DNA of 64,000 nt from Sabethes cyaneus (Eukaryota; Arthropoda; Insecta; Diptera; Culicidae). Positions 21,536-33,260 of the stretch are shown here, in pieces. The notes below the pieces were generated by a model. It did no database searches and had not been told where the DNA came from. It worked only from the letters and a program-made list of their open reading frames with translations. The position numbers and the translations under genes were made by a program. Each line of letters opens with the position of its first letter. Position 1 is the first letter of the stretch. Where the stretch lies: positions 70,847,044 through 70,911,043 of the forward strand of contig NC_071354.1 in assembly GCF_943734655.1 (NCBI RefSeq), in the 5' to 3' direction.

Positions 21536-22068
21536 AAGATGGCGCTATTTTAGTGGCAGTAAAATCGAAATTTCTCAGTTACCTATCTGAAAAGCAGTCT
21601 AATGACATATTATTTGTGGTACTCTTGTCCTTATCTGGTACTCTTGTTATTGTCTTGTGGTACAAACTTTTCCTATACCTTTCCGTTGCATCATACTACC
21701 ATTCTTCCGTGAACCCGGGGAGGTGATTTTGATACCGTGCGAGTGCCAAGTGCTGAGTATTTTTGCGGCATTTCAATTCGAAGAAATTAAATTTCGTGAC
21801 ATGGACGCGATAAATAAGAACGATGTTTACCAACTATGTGTTGGTTCAGGTGTCAAACGTTAAATTGCAATTAGCGATAAACACAGAAAGAACTGAGCTG
21901 CACGAGAAAGTGCTGTTGCCGCACTGAGTAAATTTATTGTCGCGCAAAATTGGGTTGTTTTCAATACGTGCAATATGTGGTAACGACGTCTGTTGTATTC
22001 AACAGTAACGTAACGACATCTGTTGTATTCAACAGCGAAACATTAATGGTTTCAAGCATAATCTCACG
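21536..22068. other. Unassigned, with one 30-bp tandem duplication
   Basis: GTAACGAC(G/A)TCTGTTGTATT is followed by CAACAG. The block at 21980 is repeated at 22010, one substitution apart, 34 bases before the ITmD37E element. No gene is seen. Confidence 0.5.
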
Positions 22069-22070
22069 TA

Positions 22071-23367
22071 AGGACTGTATCGAAAAGTAATTAGCAACTT
22101 TTAAAATGATTTTACTCAAAAATGGGTGAAGTAATTTTTATGTGCGTGCAAGCAAAAGTTTACTTGAATATCTAAAAAAAGTTGTGCAACCGATTTGTTT
22201 CGATTATTTTTTTACTTTTCGTTATGCCTTGGTTTGATCTTGTAATCAAAAAAAAAAATTCTGCACAGTTGGTGCACTGAAAATGGTGTTTTCTATCAAC
22301 CAAATCGCAAAACGGTTTAAAGTGCACCACACAAGCGTAAAAATATCATCGATAATTATGGAAAAGAGTTCCTTGAACGATCTATCTTGTTCCGGAAGAA
22401 AACCTGGTTCCAGTTAGCCTCCGGCAGATTCGGAAATAATAACTCATATTAAACGACACCGATTGGTAACAACATCTTATTTGGCTAAAATACTTAAAAC
22501 AAGCATTGCGATAATTCAGTCAATCAAGGTCAGGAACTCCGTAAACACATACAAGAATCATAAGGTATCTAAGAAATCCGGAGAGCAATAATCTCGAACC
22601 TAAATAACGGCACGGTAACTATAAACGGATAATAGACAACGGCAGCAAGTGCCTCTATATGAACGACGAAACTTACGCCAAACAGGATTCAAAAGCGCTT
22701 CCAGGGCCGAAATTCTACACGAAATCGGCGGACGAGGTGGTGGACGATACCGACAGTACGATTGCGCTGGAAAAGTTTGGACAGAAGGTTTTAGTATGGT
22801 ATGCTATTTGTACTTGTGGTCTGCGATGCGTATTTTCTTCACAAAGTGTGCAATAAATGCTCAAATTTACAAAGATGAATAATTGTAAAAAATATTGTGG
22901 CCCATCTACAAACAGTATCAGTCTCCCCCTCTCTTTTGGCCGAATTTGGCATCTGTGCATTGCACTAAGTCTGTACTACAGTGCCTTTCAGACAATAATA
23001 TCCAATTCGTCGAGAAAAACATCAATCCACCAAATTGTCCAGAGCTCTGACCAATTGAACGTTACCGGTCGATTGTGAAGAGGATATTCAGGAGGGAAGG
23101 AACAGTTTCCCAAAGCATGGAGGAAGGCAAGGAAAATTAACAGCAGCATCTAAGAAATGCACAAAAGCTAGTGTGCAGAATTTGCTAGGAGGAGTTTCAC
23201 CATAAGTGCGCTCATTCTTTAGAATCTAATATTTTGACTAATGTAAGCCATGTTATTGTTTCAAGTCGTACTGATCTTCAATAAACCGAAAACAAAAATT
23301 CAAATAATAATCGTATTTCATTTTTATTCACAGAAAGATGTTGCTAAAGACTTTTCGATACAGTCCT
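22071..23367 (+). mobile_element. ITmD37E-type Tc1/mariner transposon, full length but dead
   Basis: The ends AGGACTGTATCGAAAAGT and ACTTTTCGATACAGTCCT (allowing one base) are inverted repeats flanked by TA (22069-22070, 23368-23369). The length of 1297 bases is normal for Tc1/mariner. The interior holds one transposase pseudogene on the plus strand. The distance between the second and third catalytic positions is 37 residues, which defines the D37E group of mosquito IS630/Tc1/mariner elements. Confidence 0.88.
22279..23096 (+). pseudogene. D37E transposase pseudogene
   Basis: From 22279 the frame reads an N-terminal helix-turn-helix (INQIAKRFKVHHTSV), then SGRKPGS, the GRPR-like linker, and after a stop a second helical domain (DSEIITHIKRHRLVTTSYLAK). 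From 22659, MNDETYAKQDSKALPGP covers the first catalytic Asp region and EKFGQKVLVWYAICTCGLR follows. The second block reads FWPNLASVH, where related elements have Asp instead of Asn. The third block reads PIERYRSIVKR with its Glu, 37 residues later. A TGA stop lies two codons before that Pro. Several frameshifts are present. The enzyme would cut and rejoin TIR ends. This copy cannot. Confidence 0.82.
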
Positions 23368-23409
23368 TATGGCGCATGATGAAACACTAGCGCCAACTTC
23401 TGGCTTTTA

Positions 23410-24120
23410 TTATCAGAAACTAGAGGCGGTGTCCTATTACAGCAATCAACCTGATCGTGGTTTTTGTAGATGGGACAAACCCCATTGATTCCTTTTGGAG
23501 TTACTCGTTACTCCTTTAAAATCTCTCTGCGCGTTCCGAAAGGATTCTGGATTGCCCATGGCCCAGTTAGTTTCAAGGAATGATGCTGGTCTAACAAGCC
23601 GTTCGTCATATGTTCGACTTCCGGCTTGGCTAATACTGTTAGAGTCCGTAGGATCATTGCACTAACCCAGTAATTGTCCTGTACTGTAATAATCGGCTGC
23701 AAAGTCTGTCGATGAAGAAGATTCTAGTCTTAAAGACGTTATCGCCAAAGCTTTGCTTTGCTAGAGTGTCCCCGAAACACACACCCTCGCTCTAGGGTAA
23801 CTTTGATCAGTAGCGTCAGCTTGTTCAGTGAACCGTTCCAGTACATTATCTGCCACAGCTTTTAATAATCGACTGTATCGCATGCTGCCCTGAAATCCAC
23901 GAAAATATGATATGTGGGCACTTTATACTCCGTACATTTCTTAAAGATTTTTCGGGGTATGATTTCATCCGTAGTAGCACGGGTCTCTCTAAAGCCCGCC
24001 AGACACTGTCCTACGAAATGTTTTGCTTTTGGGGATAGATGACGTGACATGATCTGCACCTTGTTGCCGGCGTTTATCTGCGTAACGCGCCGCGGTAATT
24101 ACATCAATCGCCCTTTTTGT
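23410..24120 (-). pseudogene. RTE-like LINE fragments, order scrambled
   Basis: On the minus strand, 24059-23862 reads AGFRETRATTDE, TEYKVPTYHIFVDFRAACDTVDY, the fingers and first palm block of the RTE RT. VCPIYKN with DQVDCCN, which precedes the fingers in intact elements, lies downstream of it at about 23500-23415. The order is therefore reversed, meaning two insertions or a rearrangement. All frames are broken. Confidence 0.68.
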
Positions 24121-25900
24121 AGGAATAGCACTTAACTGCTGTATTAATATGATTTTAACAGTATATCTTATAAAAACATCCATACTTTCTAAGACAGTAT
24201 TTGGGCTCGGTGGTTTATGAGCGAACAAATAAAACCGTTGCATATCAACGATGCTCTTTCAATGGATGTGTGCTTATAAGCATGCAGCGTGCTTCATATG
24301 ATGACAGAGGAAATGAAGGAACAATTACGGGAAGGTAGAATGTCATTCCATAAAATCAAAACATGCGAGCGTCACGAAAAGTCGTTAGGTTTAGTGCCAG
24401 TTACTCAGCGATTTACTGTCCTGATTGATTTTACATATTTTTGTGTGCGAGGGGCAAAAAGATTTTGCAAATTATTCTTTTCATCTGTAAATGGTTACAA
24501 TGCGCCTCCATTATGACTAAGTGTAGAAGCAAGCGCATGGTTGTTTTTCTAATTTTCTGTACCGAACGATGAAAATCCTTCTAGAGACCTGATAAATGGT
24601 AAAGCTTCTTACAAACTTAAAACAACTTTAAGAATCGTAATTTTTCCTTTCTCCAAATTCACTTGTAATGGGAGAATCATTGCTGGATAATGTAATTAGC
24701 TAAAAGCTTGTGTGTGACCAGCTCTGAATATTATCAGATTCCTTTTGCGACGCAATTAAAACAAAGATATGGTTGAGAAGCAGTGGTGGCATAAATCTTT
24801 CTATTTGATAACAAAACCAAATTTATAGTAGCTAGCTTTACATTTCACACGAAACACTCAGCATAAGCTGAGAGGATGTAGCTACAGAGCAGAACATTTT
24901 ACATTCTCCTCGCAGAAGGAAGCAGTCCAAGAGCAAAGGATGGAAAATAAAAGAAATTGAATTAGTTTTTTACCGGGTAAAAGATATATCGTTCCGGAGG
25001 CTACGAAAGACTCTCTAGCAGATTTCCACTAGTTTTCCACCAAAAGTCTGGATCCAGGCTCAGGATGCAAAACGAGCCTGAACATGGTGTAGTTTTATTT
25101 ATCTCAGCCAGCGTTAATTGAATTTGCTTCGAACTAAATTTTGCAAGCGAAATTTAATTAAGAGAAAGCACGGTTGGTTTCTGTTTTAGCCAACGAGAAT
25201 GTATTTCTCTGTTGCATAACGTTCGTACCTGTTCTACGCTGCAATACTACAAGTCATGAACTACGATAGAACCGACCCACGATCTGATGTCTGGCAAAAC
25301 GAATTTTTGGAGAATTAAGCTTCATGTGCCAGCAATGAAAGTCTCGATGCTAACACAACTCATCCCTGTTTTCTCAATACTGTCACGTATTCGTACACCT
25401 TTTGTCATGTTATCAGAAGTCCTAGAACGACAGCGTCTACCAAGCTGAAAGTAAACATTCGTGTACACGAATTGAATTCGTAGGAAATTATCCTGCTTCT
25501 CGGTAGGACCAGAAAGAATTTCATCCTTTATTCCGAAATAAGATACGTTACTGACAATTTCCGCTTTGACAATTCTGTTCACAAACTCTGTCAACCAGAT
25601 CGTGCCGTGAATGTTTTTCTTTCCTGTTTGATTTATCTCCTAAGCATTCTAGGTTCCTGTTGCGACAGCTTGACTGAAAAAGCCGTCTTTCCGTACATGT
25701 TTAAAGACTAGCAGGTTCATATATAATTCTAGAGACGATGAAAAAGTTATAAAGAGTACAATCTGTCAACGACTTGAACTCTTTATCACGATTGAACATT
25801 TCAGTAGTGGTAGAAAACATCAGATAGTCTAACTCGTGCTAATTAGACTTAACTAATTTGCCAGTTTTTCAGGTGAGGCGTGAAATCGTAGTCACTAATT
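24121..25900. other. Nothing recognised
   Basis: AT-rich sequence with short chance frames such as 24289-24516 and 25322-25594. No element ends or repeat partners were found by eye. Confidence 0.45.
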
Positions 25901-28195
25901 AAATGTCTGATGCTGCCGCCGGCGCTGGCGGAACCCAAGTCGAGCTATTTGCAACTATTTCAGTCCTACCAACGAGGAGTCCTTTCATTTTACATTTCGC
26001 AATTTTTCACATCTCGACTCGACTGACACGAGCACAGAAATTATCCCAAATCTTGCGTTACACTTTAATGGGATAGTTCAAACGTACGTGTATTTGCTTC
26101 GGGGCACCTTAAAATATTCACCAACTTAACCTCAGCGAGCAAAATTCAATTTCCACGCTGTTCTGCGCTCGGCGCTATTCACCGCCACCGAGAATCACTC
26201 AAAAGCCAACTTCTCGTTGAACAACTACATGACGGTGTAATCGAGGTAATTTAAAATAATCACACTGGCGGTGATACCGATCTTAACTCGAATAGGGCAA
26301 CCGAACGCCGCCCTGAGGCATTGTCGTCGACTACACGTTACGATAATAGAGTATACCCGATGGGTTGCGCAGCGAATTTGCGAAATCGACACCGGCTCAT
26401 AAAATGAGAAAACTTATAACAACAACAGCAACAACAACAAAACTGTCATGCGTGTACATTTTGCTTTCCAAAAGAACTGGACACCGTAGTTGCTTCCGAT
26501 TGATGTACACCGTTCGATTATGACGCCATGTCCACGACGGAGGGCTATTTTAGGTGTATTAAATTTTATCGTTATCATTTAGGTGGACATAAATTGTGCA
26601 CCTTTTTTTTATCGCTCGGTAGGTGTCGGTTCTATATTTACTGATGGCCGAGTCGCCGGTTTAATATAAGAACCTATATCGTTATTAATTGATTGATTGG
26701 TTCTTAAACTCATCGGAAGACTTTGATCTCGTACAATGACTTCTAATGAATTTCCGTGCCTCCAGTTGAGTAAGATAATAACACTATAGTGATCGCACCA
26801 GGCCAATCGAATAATTTTCTTTTTGTGCTAAAAAATAAAAAATGGAACAAAAGCAAGCATCTTGTACTGCTGGAAAATGCAATTCGATTTTTTATAATAG
26901 GTATTACACTAAAGAAGTAAAAGTTAGCCACGAACTTTTATTCAATAAATGTAAATAGATCAACAATCCAGGTTACGTTGTATTTTCCAAACGGATGTGC
27001 TACTACAAAGTGCATCCGTTTGTTGTTAACACATTCTTTTTTAATTACCTTCCAATCCGGAGGCTTGCGGCGCTGAGTATTTAAACTAGAAGACGAGCAT
27101 CTAACTTTCGATTTTTGGAAAGCAACTTTCACCACTACAATAATGACAAACAATAGCCTTTAGGATAGCCCGTTCAAAGTAATTGAAAAGTTCGATAAAG
27201 AATGTAAAATACTTAATGGTGGCCCAACTAACAATGAGTACGCATTTTTTCGCTGAATGCAGAGAAAATATCTATGAACCTCAACAATCTAGTGTACTAG
27301 TTATTTCGTTGTTTTTCAATTGTTGTTCGATATTGTTTACCGCTAGCGTATGCTGCAATGAGTATTTAATGATGGAATTTGTAGTTCGGCGCCAATAACC
27401 TACTTTCAATTTGCATCATCCGATGATCGTGAGGCATGTTGGATCCGATTTCATTTTACCATTTCTTGCCCTTTCATCGATAATAATCCTCATTCCCATA
27501 ATATTATTGCAAATGTACAAAAATCGATCGGAAAACGTTGGGGTAATGTAAAGCCGTGCATCATATCGTTCCATTTAGTTCAATATAAATTAATGATATC
27601 TATCTGAACGGTTGAATACTAGAGTCTACGATGCGACTCCAAAATCCAGTTGATCCTTGGCAGTCGAACTGGAATCACTGACCACAACAACATTTTCCAC
27701 GGTGTAGCCGGGAATTTGAGCACAATTCTAAATCGTAGAAATCCTACAGCCAATAATTTTAAGGTACCGAAAAAGACACAACAAAGATGCGTTATAGAAA
27801 TATTTACGTGCTAACACTTACCGTCAAACGGGGTAACTTGCAACAGCGGGGTAACATGCAACAACGCAATATCGATCCAATTTATTGTATTTTTGATCTG
27901 TTACTTCAATTTTTAATCTCTATCAGTCACTGAATCTTGTTAACAACAGGTCAAAGAAGCCTTAGAAATTGATATGTAGATTTTCTGCTGTTTTGGTGAT
28001 TTAAGAAAAATCTTACAACATGGTGTCAAATTTATTGCCATTTTTTTGTCTGTAAAACGTTTGCTACGCCCACAAGCACTTCAAATAAAAGAAGCCTAAT
28101 TAACTACTAATTAATTAAACTAAGTAATTAACAAACTAGTTTACTAAGAGATATAAATAGACTAATTAATTATTAATTAAATGAAGTGTTAAAAC
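25901..28195. other. Unassigned, possibly host single-copy
   Basis: The section 25900-26450 is more GC-balanced than average and contains short runs GCCGCCGGCGCTGGCGG and a CAA/CAG repeat near 26427-26446. Near 27836 GGGGTAAC(T/A)TGCAACA occurs twice in tandem, which may be a transposon end. 28080-28185 is a run of TAATTAA words. No gene is supported. Confidence 0.4.
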
Positions 28196-29490
28196 ATTAA
28201 TAGAGGCGAACGATTGGCAACAGTGGTGACAGCGGTCGGATAAATGCCTATAAAGAGAAGTCGAGAGAAGAGATCCGGCAGGAAATCGGTCAGCTGAAGA
28301 ATAATAGAGCCACCTGAAAGGACCAACTACCGGCAAAACTCTACAAAAATAGCCAAAATCCGCTAGCAACGGCACTCTACTGGATAATTTCATGGATTTG
28401 GGAGGAAGAGAAGCTACCGGAAGAGTGGATGGAAGATATGGTCTGTTCCATCTACAGAAATGGCGATTGGCTCAATTGCTGTAATATCTACGACATTACT
28501 GCTTCCGTCTAAAAGGTGCATTTCCATATTTTGTTACGTATTCTGTCCCCAATAGTAAGAGAACTCGTAGGGTAGTAGTACGCTGGCTTTATGGGGGCCC
28601 GTGCTACTACGGATGAAATTTTAACTCTCCGACAAATCCTCCAAAACTGTCGGAAGTACAACGTGCCCGCTCATCATATTTTCGTGAATTTCAGGGCAGC
28701 ATACGATCTAGTCGAGCGCGAACAGTTATAGCAGATAATGCACGAGTACGGTGTTTCGGACAAACTGTCGCGGCTGATCAAGGTTACCCTAGAGTGAGTG
28801 ACGTGCTATGCGCCTGTTTCTGGGGCACTCTCGAGTCCCTTGCAATCGCGCAGAGTTTCGAACGTGCGAGCGGGCATCGAAATGAAAGGAAAATTGTCAG
28901 TACATTATGGGATGACGGAGGCAATCTTCACCAGTCTAAAAACGTAGGCTAGAAGGATTGGGTTACAAATCAATGCGCCGAAAACCAAATGTATCGTAAG
29001 AAGAAGCTTCAGCAAAAACAACGTGAACTGGAATTGGTTGATGAGTTCATATATTTTTAATCTCTGGTCATCGCCGACAATAATACATGTGAGGAGATCC
29101 AACGGCCCATTCAAGCAAGAAGTCATGTCTACTTTGCCCTCCCCAAGACGCTTCGTTCACCGCCGCACAAAGCGGACGATGTGCATAACGCATATCAGAT
29201 TAGTAGTCCTCTACGGACTTGAGACTGTAATTTTGCTTACGAAAGACATAACTGCTGGCCACCTCACAAGGGTGCCGGAGTACAGGAATACAGTGAATTC
29301 TGTTCTTTTCAAAAACTTCACCGGCATCAGGAATAGAGAAGCCCAACGTGCTAAATGACTAGACCAGGTTGAAACGGACTTGCGTGTGTCGAGACACTCA
29401 ACGAATTGGCTACGAGTAGCCCAGAACCGAGTACAGTGGAAAGTAATTCTTGATACGGCAGGAGCCATCTGGACTCTACGCTGCTAGAAG
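28196..29490 (+). pseudogene. RTE-like reverse transcriptase pseudogene
   Basis: The plus strand gives EEIRQEIGQLKNNRAT, LPAKLYKN, WMEDMVCSIYRNGDWLNCCN, ARATTDEILTLRQILQNCRKYNVPAHHIFVNF and RAAYDLVERE in order, with stops between. In the active protein the palm block reads VDFRAAYD; here it is VNF, so the catalytic Asp is replaced. C-terminal blocks follow at 29023-29358 (VVLYGLETVILLTKD). The catalytic FADD region is deleted around 28880. The copy resembles those at 46280-47960 and 57000-57880. Confidence 0.8.
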
Positions 29491-29875
29491 TAAGAAGTAA
29501 GAGTTGCGATTATCAATGGTTCATCCCTTCTCCACCGGCCCAAACACCAACGAAGTTCGTTGTTCTCCTCTCTCTACTCCGAGTACTCGCATGCACTCCT
29601 TAAGAATTGTCTACGTTCCATGTTCGTAGAGAATAACCGGTCTAATGAACATCTTCAAGATACGCTTCATACGAAGGCTTAGCCTGCTTGACCGCAGTTG
29701 CTTGTGACGGCCATGCTTAGTACAACTTACGCTGTTACGACACCCCCGAATACGTTACTGCCCAAGTGGAATCCGTCGGTCGACTTCGGAAAATGAATTC
29801 GATAATTTATGCGAGATCCTCACACAGTACTGCGTTTTCTAGTGGCACACTTGTTACAAACCAGTTGGGGCAACC
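29491..29875. other. Unassigned, possible LINE 3' sequence
   Basis: It lies between two RTE fragments of opposite orientation. I see no coding frame of my own recognition and no repeat partner. Confidence 0.35.
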
Positions 29876-29879
29876 GATA

Positions 29880-30095
29880 TGTAACCAATTTTAGTCATAA
29901 ATGAGTTGCTGCAACTAAAGGTGCCACATGTGTGCTGCTCGGGTTACCATCCATCGTAGCCTTAATCAGTCTGATAGGCTTCCCAGGAATATCATCTTCG
30001 TACATGATGTTGCGGTAGCCCTTTGCAGTCGATGGTATCATATGTAGCTTTGAAGTCGATGAATAGTTGATGCGTTGAGCTCTGTGTTCAACCCA
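29880..30095 (-). pseudogene. RTE-like RT scrap
   Basis: Across shifted frames the minus strand reads INYSSTSKLHMIPSTAKGY (the VDFKATYDTID block out of frame), then PGKPIRLIKATMDGN. IRLIKATMDG is a conserved RTE block. About 70 codons are preserved, ending at the foldback MITE. Confidence 0.65.
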
Positions 30096-30108
30096 GATAA
30101 CCAATAAG

Positions 30109-30498
30109 CAGGCTTGGCATACACTTTTCGCGTTGATTTTGCTCTTTTGATTACTGCTCCTGAGCTAAACAGAATTTGAAAAAGTGGTGTATGGGGTATT
30201 TGTAAAGCTAGTAATTATTTATAATATTGCTGAAGAGAGCGAAGTTTTATCTTTAGTATTTACGGCGCTGTAGGGGAGCAATGCCGTTGGTAGCAAAAAG
30301 AGCGCTCTTTTTGCTACCAAGAGGGTAGCAGTCTTATAGCGCCATAAATACAAAATGCACAGTAATGCTTCCTTCAGCAATATTGTAGATAATAACAAAT
30401 TCTACAAACGCCCCATACATCACTTTTTCAAATTTTGCTTGGCTGAGATGCAGTAATCAAAAGAGCAAAATCGAAGCGAAAAGTGTATGCCAAGCCTA
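30109..30498. mobile_element. Foldback MITE, hAT-like, diverged copy
   Basis: This 390-base palindromic element begins CAGGCTTGGCATACACTTTT and ends with the inverse GCCAAGCCTA (one terminal mismatch). A perfect 8-base target duplication, CCAATAAG, lies at 30101-30108 and 30499-30506. The central part TTGGTAGCAAAAAGAGCGCT is shared with the copies at 5681 and 54464, while the outer 40 bases or so are different sequence. This indicates a second subfamily with other termini. Confidence 0.85.
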
Positions 30499-30685
30499 CC
30501 AATAAGCATTAACATAAGCCGCTTATTAGCATATCTGGCATTTTTTACTGCACGTTACTGTTTATTAGTTTGTTGACTGCCTAACTGCATTAAATTGGCA
30601 TACAAAATTCTATTCAAATTCTTCTTGTCGTTACGCAGGTACAAATAAGCTTTATTACCACTATAAGAGGATTAGTAGTAGGTAT

Positions 30686-30830
30686 CAATTCCGGTGTAGT
30701 GGCTAGCATTCACGTCACGCCAAGGACCAGGGTCCAAATCCCAACCCCGCAGAAATTACGAATGACCCAAGTTACTATCACGAATGACCTAAGGTACTAT
30801 AATCAAACAAAAGAAAAAAGGATGAACTGT
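30686..30830 (+). mobile_element. tRNA-derived SINE (probable)
   Basis: GTGTAGTGGCTAGCATTC at about 30693 resembles a pol III A box. GGGTCCAAATCCC about 35 bases later resembles a B box. The body ends in a short A-rich stretch (AAACAAAAGAAAAAAGG). Spacing and order support a tRNA head. No target duplication was identified. Confidence 0.55.
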
Positions 30831-31175
30831 AAAGTAGCCAAAATAGATGGCACAGCAGTTTTTAAGTAGCATTTAGGATGAATCAAATGCTAATTGACCT
30901 GCATTTGAAAGGCACTGGTAATGCTTATTGGTTACCTAGGAAGGCCTTTTTAGAGGATCTGTCGCATTGTAAAGATTTGGTCCGTCGGTGACCGTTCTTC
31001 AACAAAGCTGACCTGATATAACTTTATCACAAATCCATTCACATTGGTGATTGTCGGCAGAAGACATGAAAGGCACTGCGCATCTTCGCCTCCTATGATC
31101 GTTCTGCTCATCCATCACTCTTCTACATTAATAGCCATACCAGTCGTTCCGGTGACTCCGTTTTACGTGGCTTGT
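30831..31175. other. Nothing recognised
   Basis: Unassigned sequence without repeats or coding frames. Confidence 0.4.
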
Positions 31176-31179
31176 GATT

Positions 31180-32880
31180 CCTAAATTAAAAACAATGACC
31201 TATTTTACAGCGAAATTGCATGGAATTGGGATTAAAAACAATGACCTATTTGCCAACGAAATTATTCAAGTAGCTCCTTCAGTTGAGGTTCACCCAAACA
31301 TTTTCTATAGGCCGCAACTGAGGAACGTTAGGAGGGTTGGCGGTTTTCAGTGCCGTCATCCGGGGATACTTGCGACACTTTTGAACTTTAACTTGGTATA
31401 ATTAGGTTTATCTTCAACCGCACGGTCTTGCCCAGTAATCTCTTGACATATTGGGCTGAGGTCTGGTCCAGCCAAAAGACCATATCCTCCTTCGCGTAAT
31501 ATTTCTTGATTAAAGCGGCATTTTTCAGCAGGTAGCGTACGGGTGGATTTTTCCAGCCCATTAAGCGGTAGCCTGAACAATATTCAGGAATTACGTTGAA
31601 AGTATATTTATTGAAGACAAGATTTTTATACCAGTTGATAGAATATTATTTACTGAATATCGGCGTGTATTTTGGTTTTAATGAAACGCTACTGAATTTG
31701 AGTTATAGTCGCGAGAAATGATGAAGTCGCTGCGTCTAAATTAAGCCCATTTTCTATAGTGGTGTCTGTGTTTTTTAAATCCGACGGGCCGAAATAGCCT
31801 GCACAGGGATTAGATGCTTTGTACAATCAGATCAAAAGAGAGCCAATGGATAACGTGTCGCTATTGCCTACTTTCCAGGCTCATTGAAGATAATTAGTTT
31901 TGCAGTGACAACAGCTTGCTGCTAAGTCTAACTAGTTATGTCAACACGATAGAAGCTTTTCAGGCGTTTCAGGCCTCACATATCGGTAGTAGTGTAAATA
32001 AAGCACCATATGCTGGAATTAAAAACAAAATGCTGCTAATGGCTAGTGAATGAAAATTGATTTATATTTTCATATCAGAGAGAAATTGTTGTGTTCTTTC
32101 GTGATAAAAAGAAGTAGAATTGTTCTGTAATAGCATATTCACAGCTGTTTAGTTTCTAGAATAAGTAAACGTGAACATAATTGTGTGTTTTCCAAACCAT
32201 CATCAAGAGGGGATACGCGTAAGCGATTGCTGCTGGTTTTTTCAGCCTGATTACGTGCCAGTGGAAAAACAGTGGTTTTTATGTTTATTGAATAAAATTT
32301 AGCAAATTACTTACATTTTTATGAAAATAGTTATAACACATTAAAGCCTATGAATGCTACATTCGTTTTAGTATTGTTATAGAGCGGCAAAGTTTTTATT
32401 TGGGAAAGTGTAGCCAAAAAAGGTAATCCCGTACCCTACTTCGTACCCGAAGGAAAGAACCGCGGCTGGGATATTCCCTTCCCGTTGATCATCAACCATA
32501 GAAAGACTTTCTTCAGGTGTGGGAGATATATTTGCCGTCATCACTTACTTCCTTGATGGGGGACGTAAAGTACGTCAAGTAGGTCTTGTCATTCTTTGGG
32601 ACCATGACATCGCATTTCGCCGTAAAGATTTTTCCCACCGGAACATTCAGCTGCTCCTTCTGATTGATTATTCTGGCTGCTCAGACAAAGCCGGAACCAT
32701 GCTTGCGTGCGACGCTTTTGCCTTTCTTCAGAACGGGAAGTGCCGCACGACGTCCGACTTTTTCGCTCCAAAGTGAAGCTACCAGTACGAACAAAGCATC
32801 GAGCGTAGCTGCTTGAGTATTTTCGCCATATCGAAGCCATATCCATAGTAGTTTTAGGTGTATTTTAACCATTACCGAAT
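31180..32880 (-). pseudogene. Mariner-type transposase pseudogene, split by an insertion
   Basis: In minus-strand order, the 5' half (32880-32520) carries NVPVGKIFTAKCDVMVPKND and KTYLTYFTSPIKEVSDDGK, the region around the first Asp. The 3' half (31600-31180) carries LIKKYYAKEDMVFWLDQTSA, the second-Asp block, and after a frameshift NPPNVPQLRPIENVW, the third-acid block. The halves are in the right order but separated by about 800 unrelated bases (31600-32400). At the 3' side a stretch of about 20 bases, AAAAACAATGACCTATTT, occurs twice (31187 and 31231). No intact TIR pair was found. Confidence 0.7.
31600..32400. other. Unassigned sequence inside the mariner pseudogene
   Basis: About 800 bases of AT-rich sequence separate the two transposase halves. 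No TIR, poly-A tail or coding frame was found. It could be an unrecognised non-autonomous element. Confidence 0.45.
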
Positions 32881-33260
32881 TCCTGGTCCGAGTCATCGAT
32901 AGCGCGTCGGTAGGATGATGCCAACCTCAATGATGCTTAAGAGATACCGGCAGTCAGTCCAAACGTAGTCGATCTGTATCATTGTCTGAGTTGGTGACCT
33001 TCAGGTGTACTTGTGTAAGAGATTGTGCTGGTAGAAGGTACTACTTAATGCTGTTAAGATCGACTGAGGGCGAAAATCCACAGTACTACTTAATATCATG
33101 TTCTTGAAGGCATCAATGTTGATAAGTCTTAGATCCTAAGCGTTGAAATCCTGGATGAAGACCTTAAAGTCGTGTTTAAGCAGGGAAGTGATCGTATTCA
33201 TATTCTAACTGCACGTATAAGCCCTCTTTATCGTCGCTGTCGGTACTTCCGAGGTGAGGA
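32881..33260 (-). pseudogene. RTE-like endonuclease C-terminal fragment
   Basis: The minus strand reads INIDAFKNMILSST, then SSTFYQHNLLHKYT, a stop, RSPTQTMIQIDYVWTDCRY and LLSIIEVGIILP. This is the STYF..HKYTW..QIDHVLID block at the end of the APE-type endonuclease of RTE elements. It abuts the mariner pseudogene, and one of the two probably inserted into the other. Confidence 0.7.
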
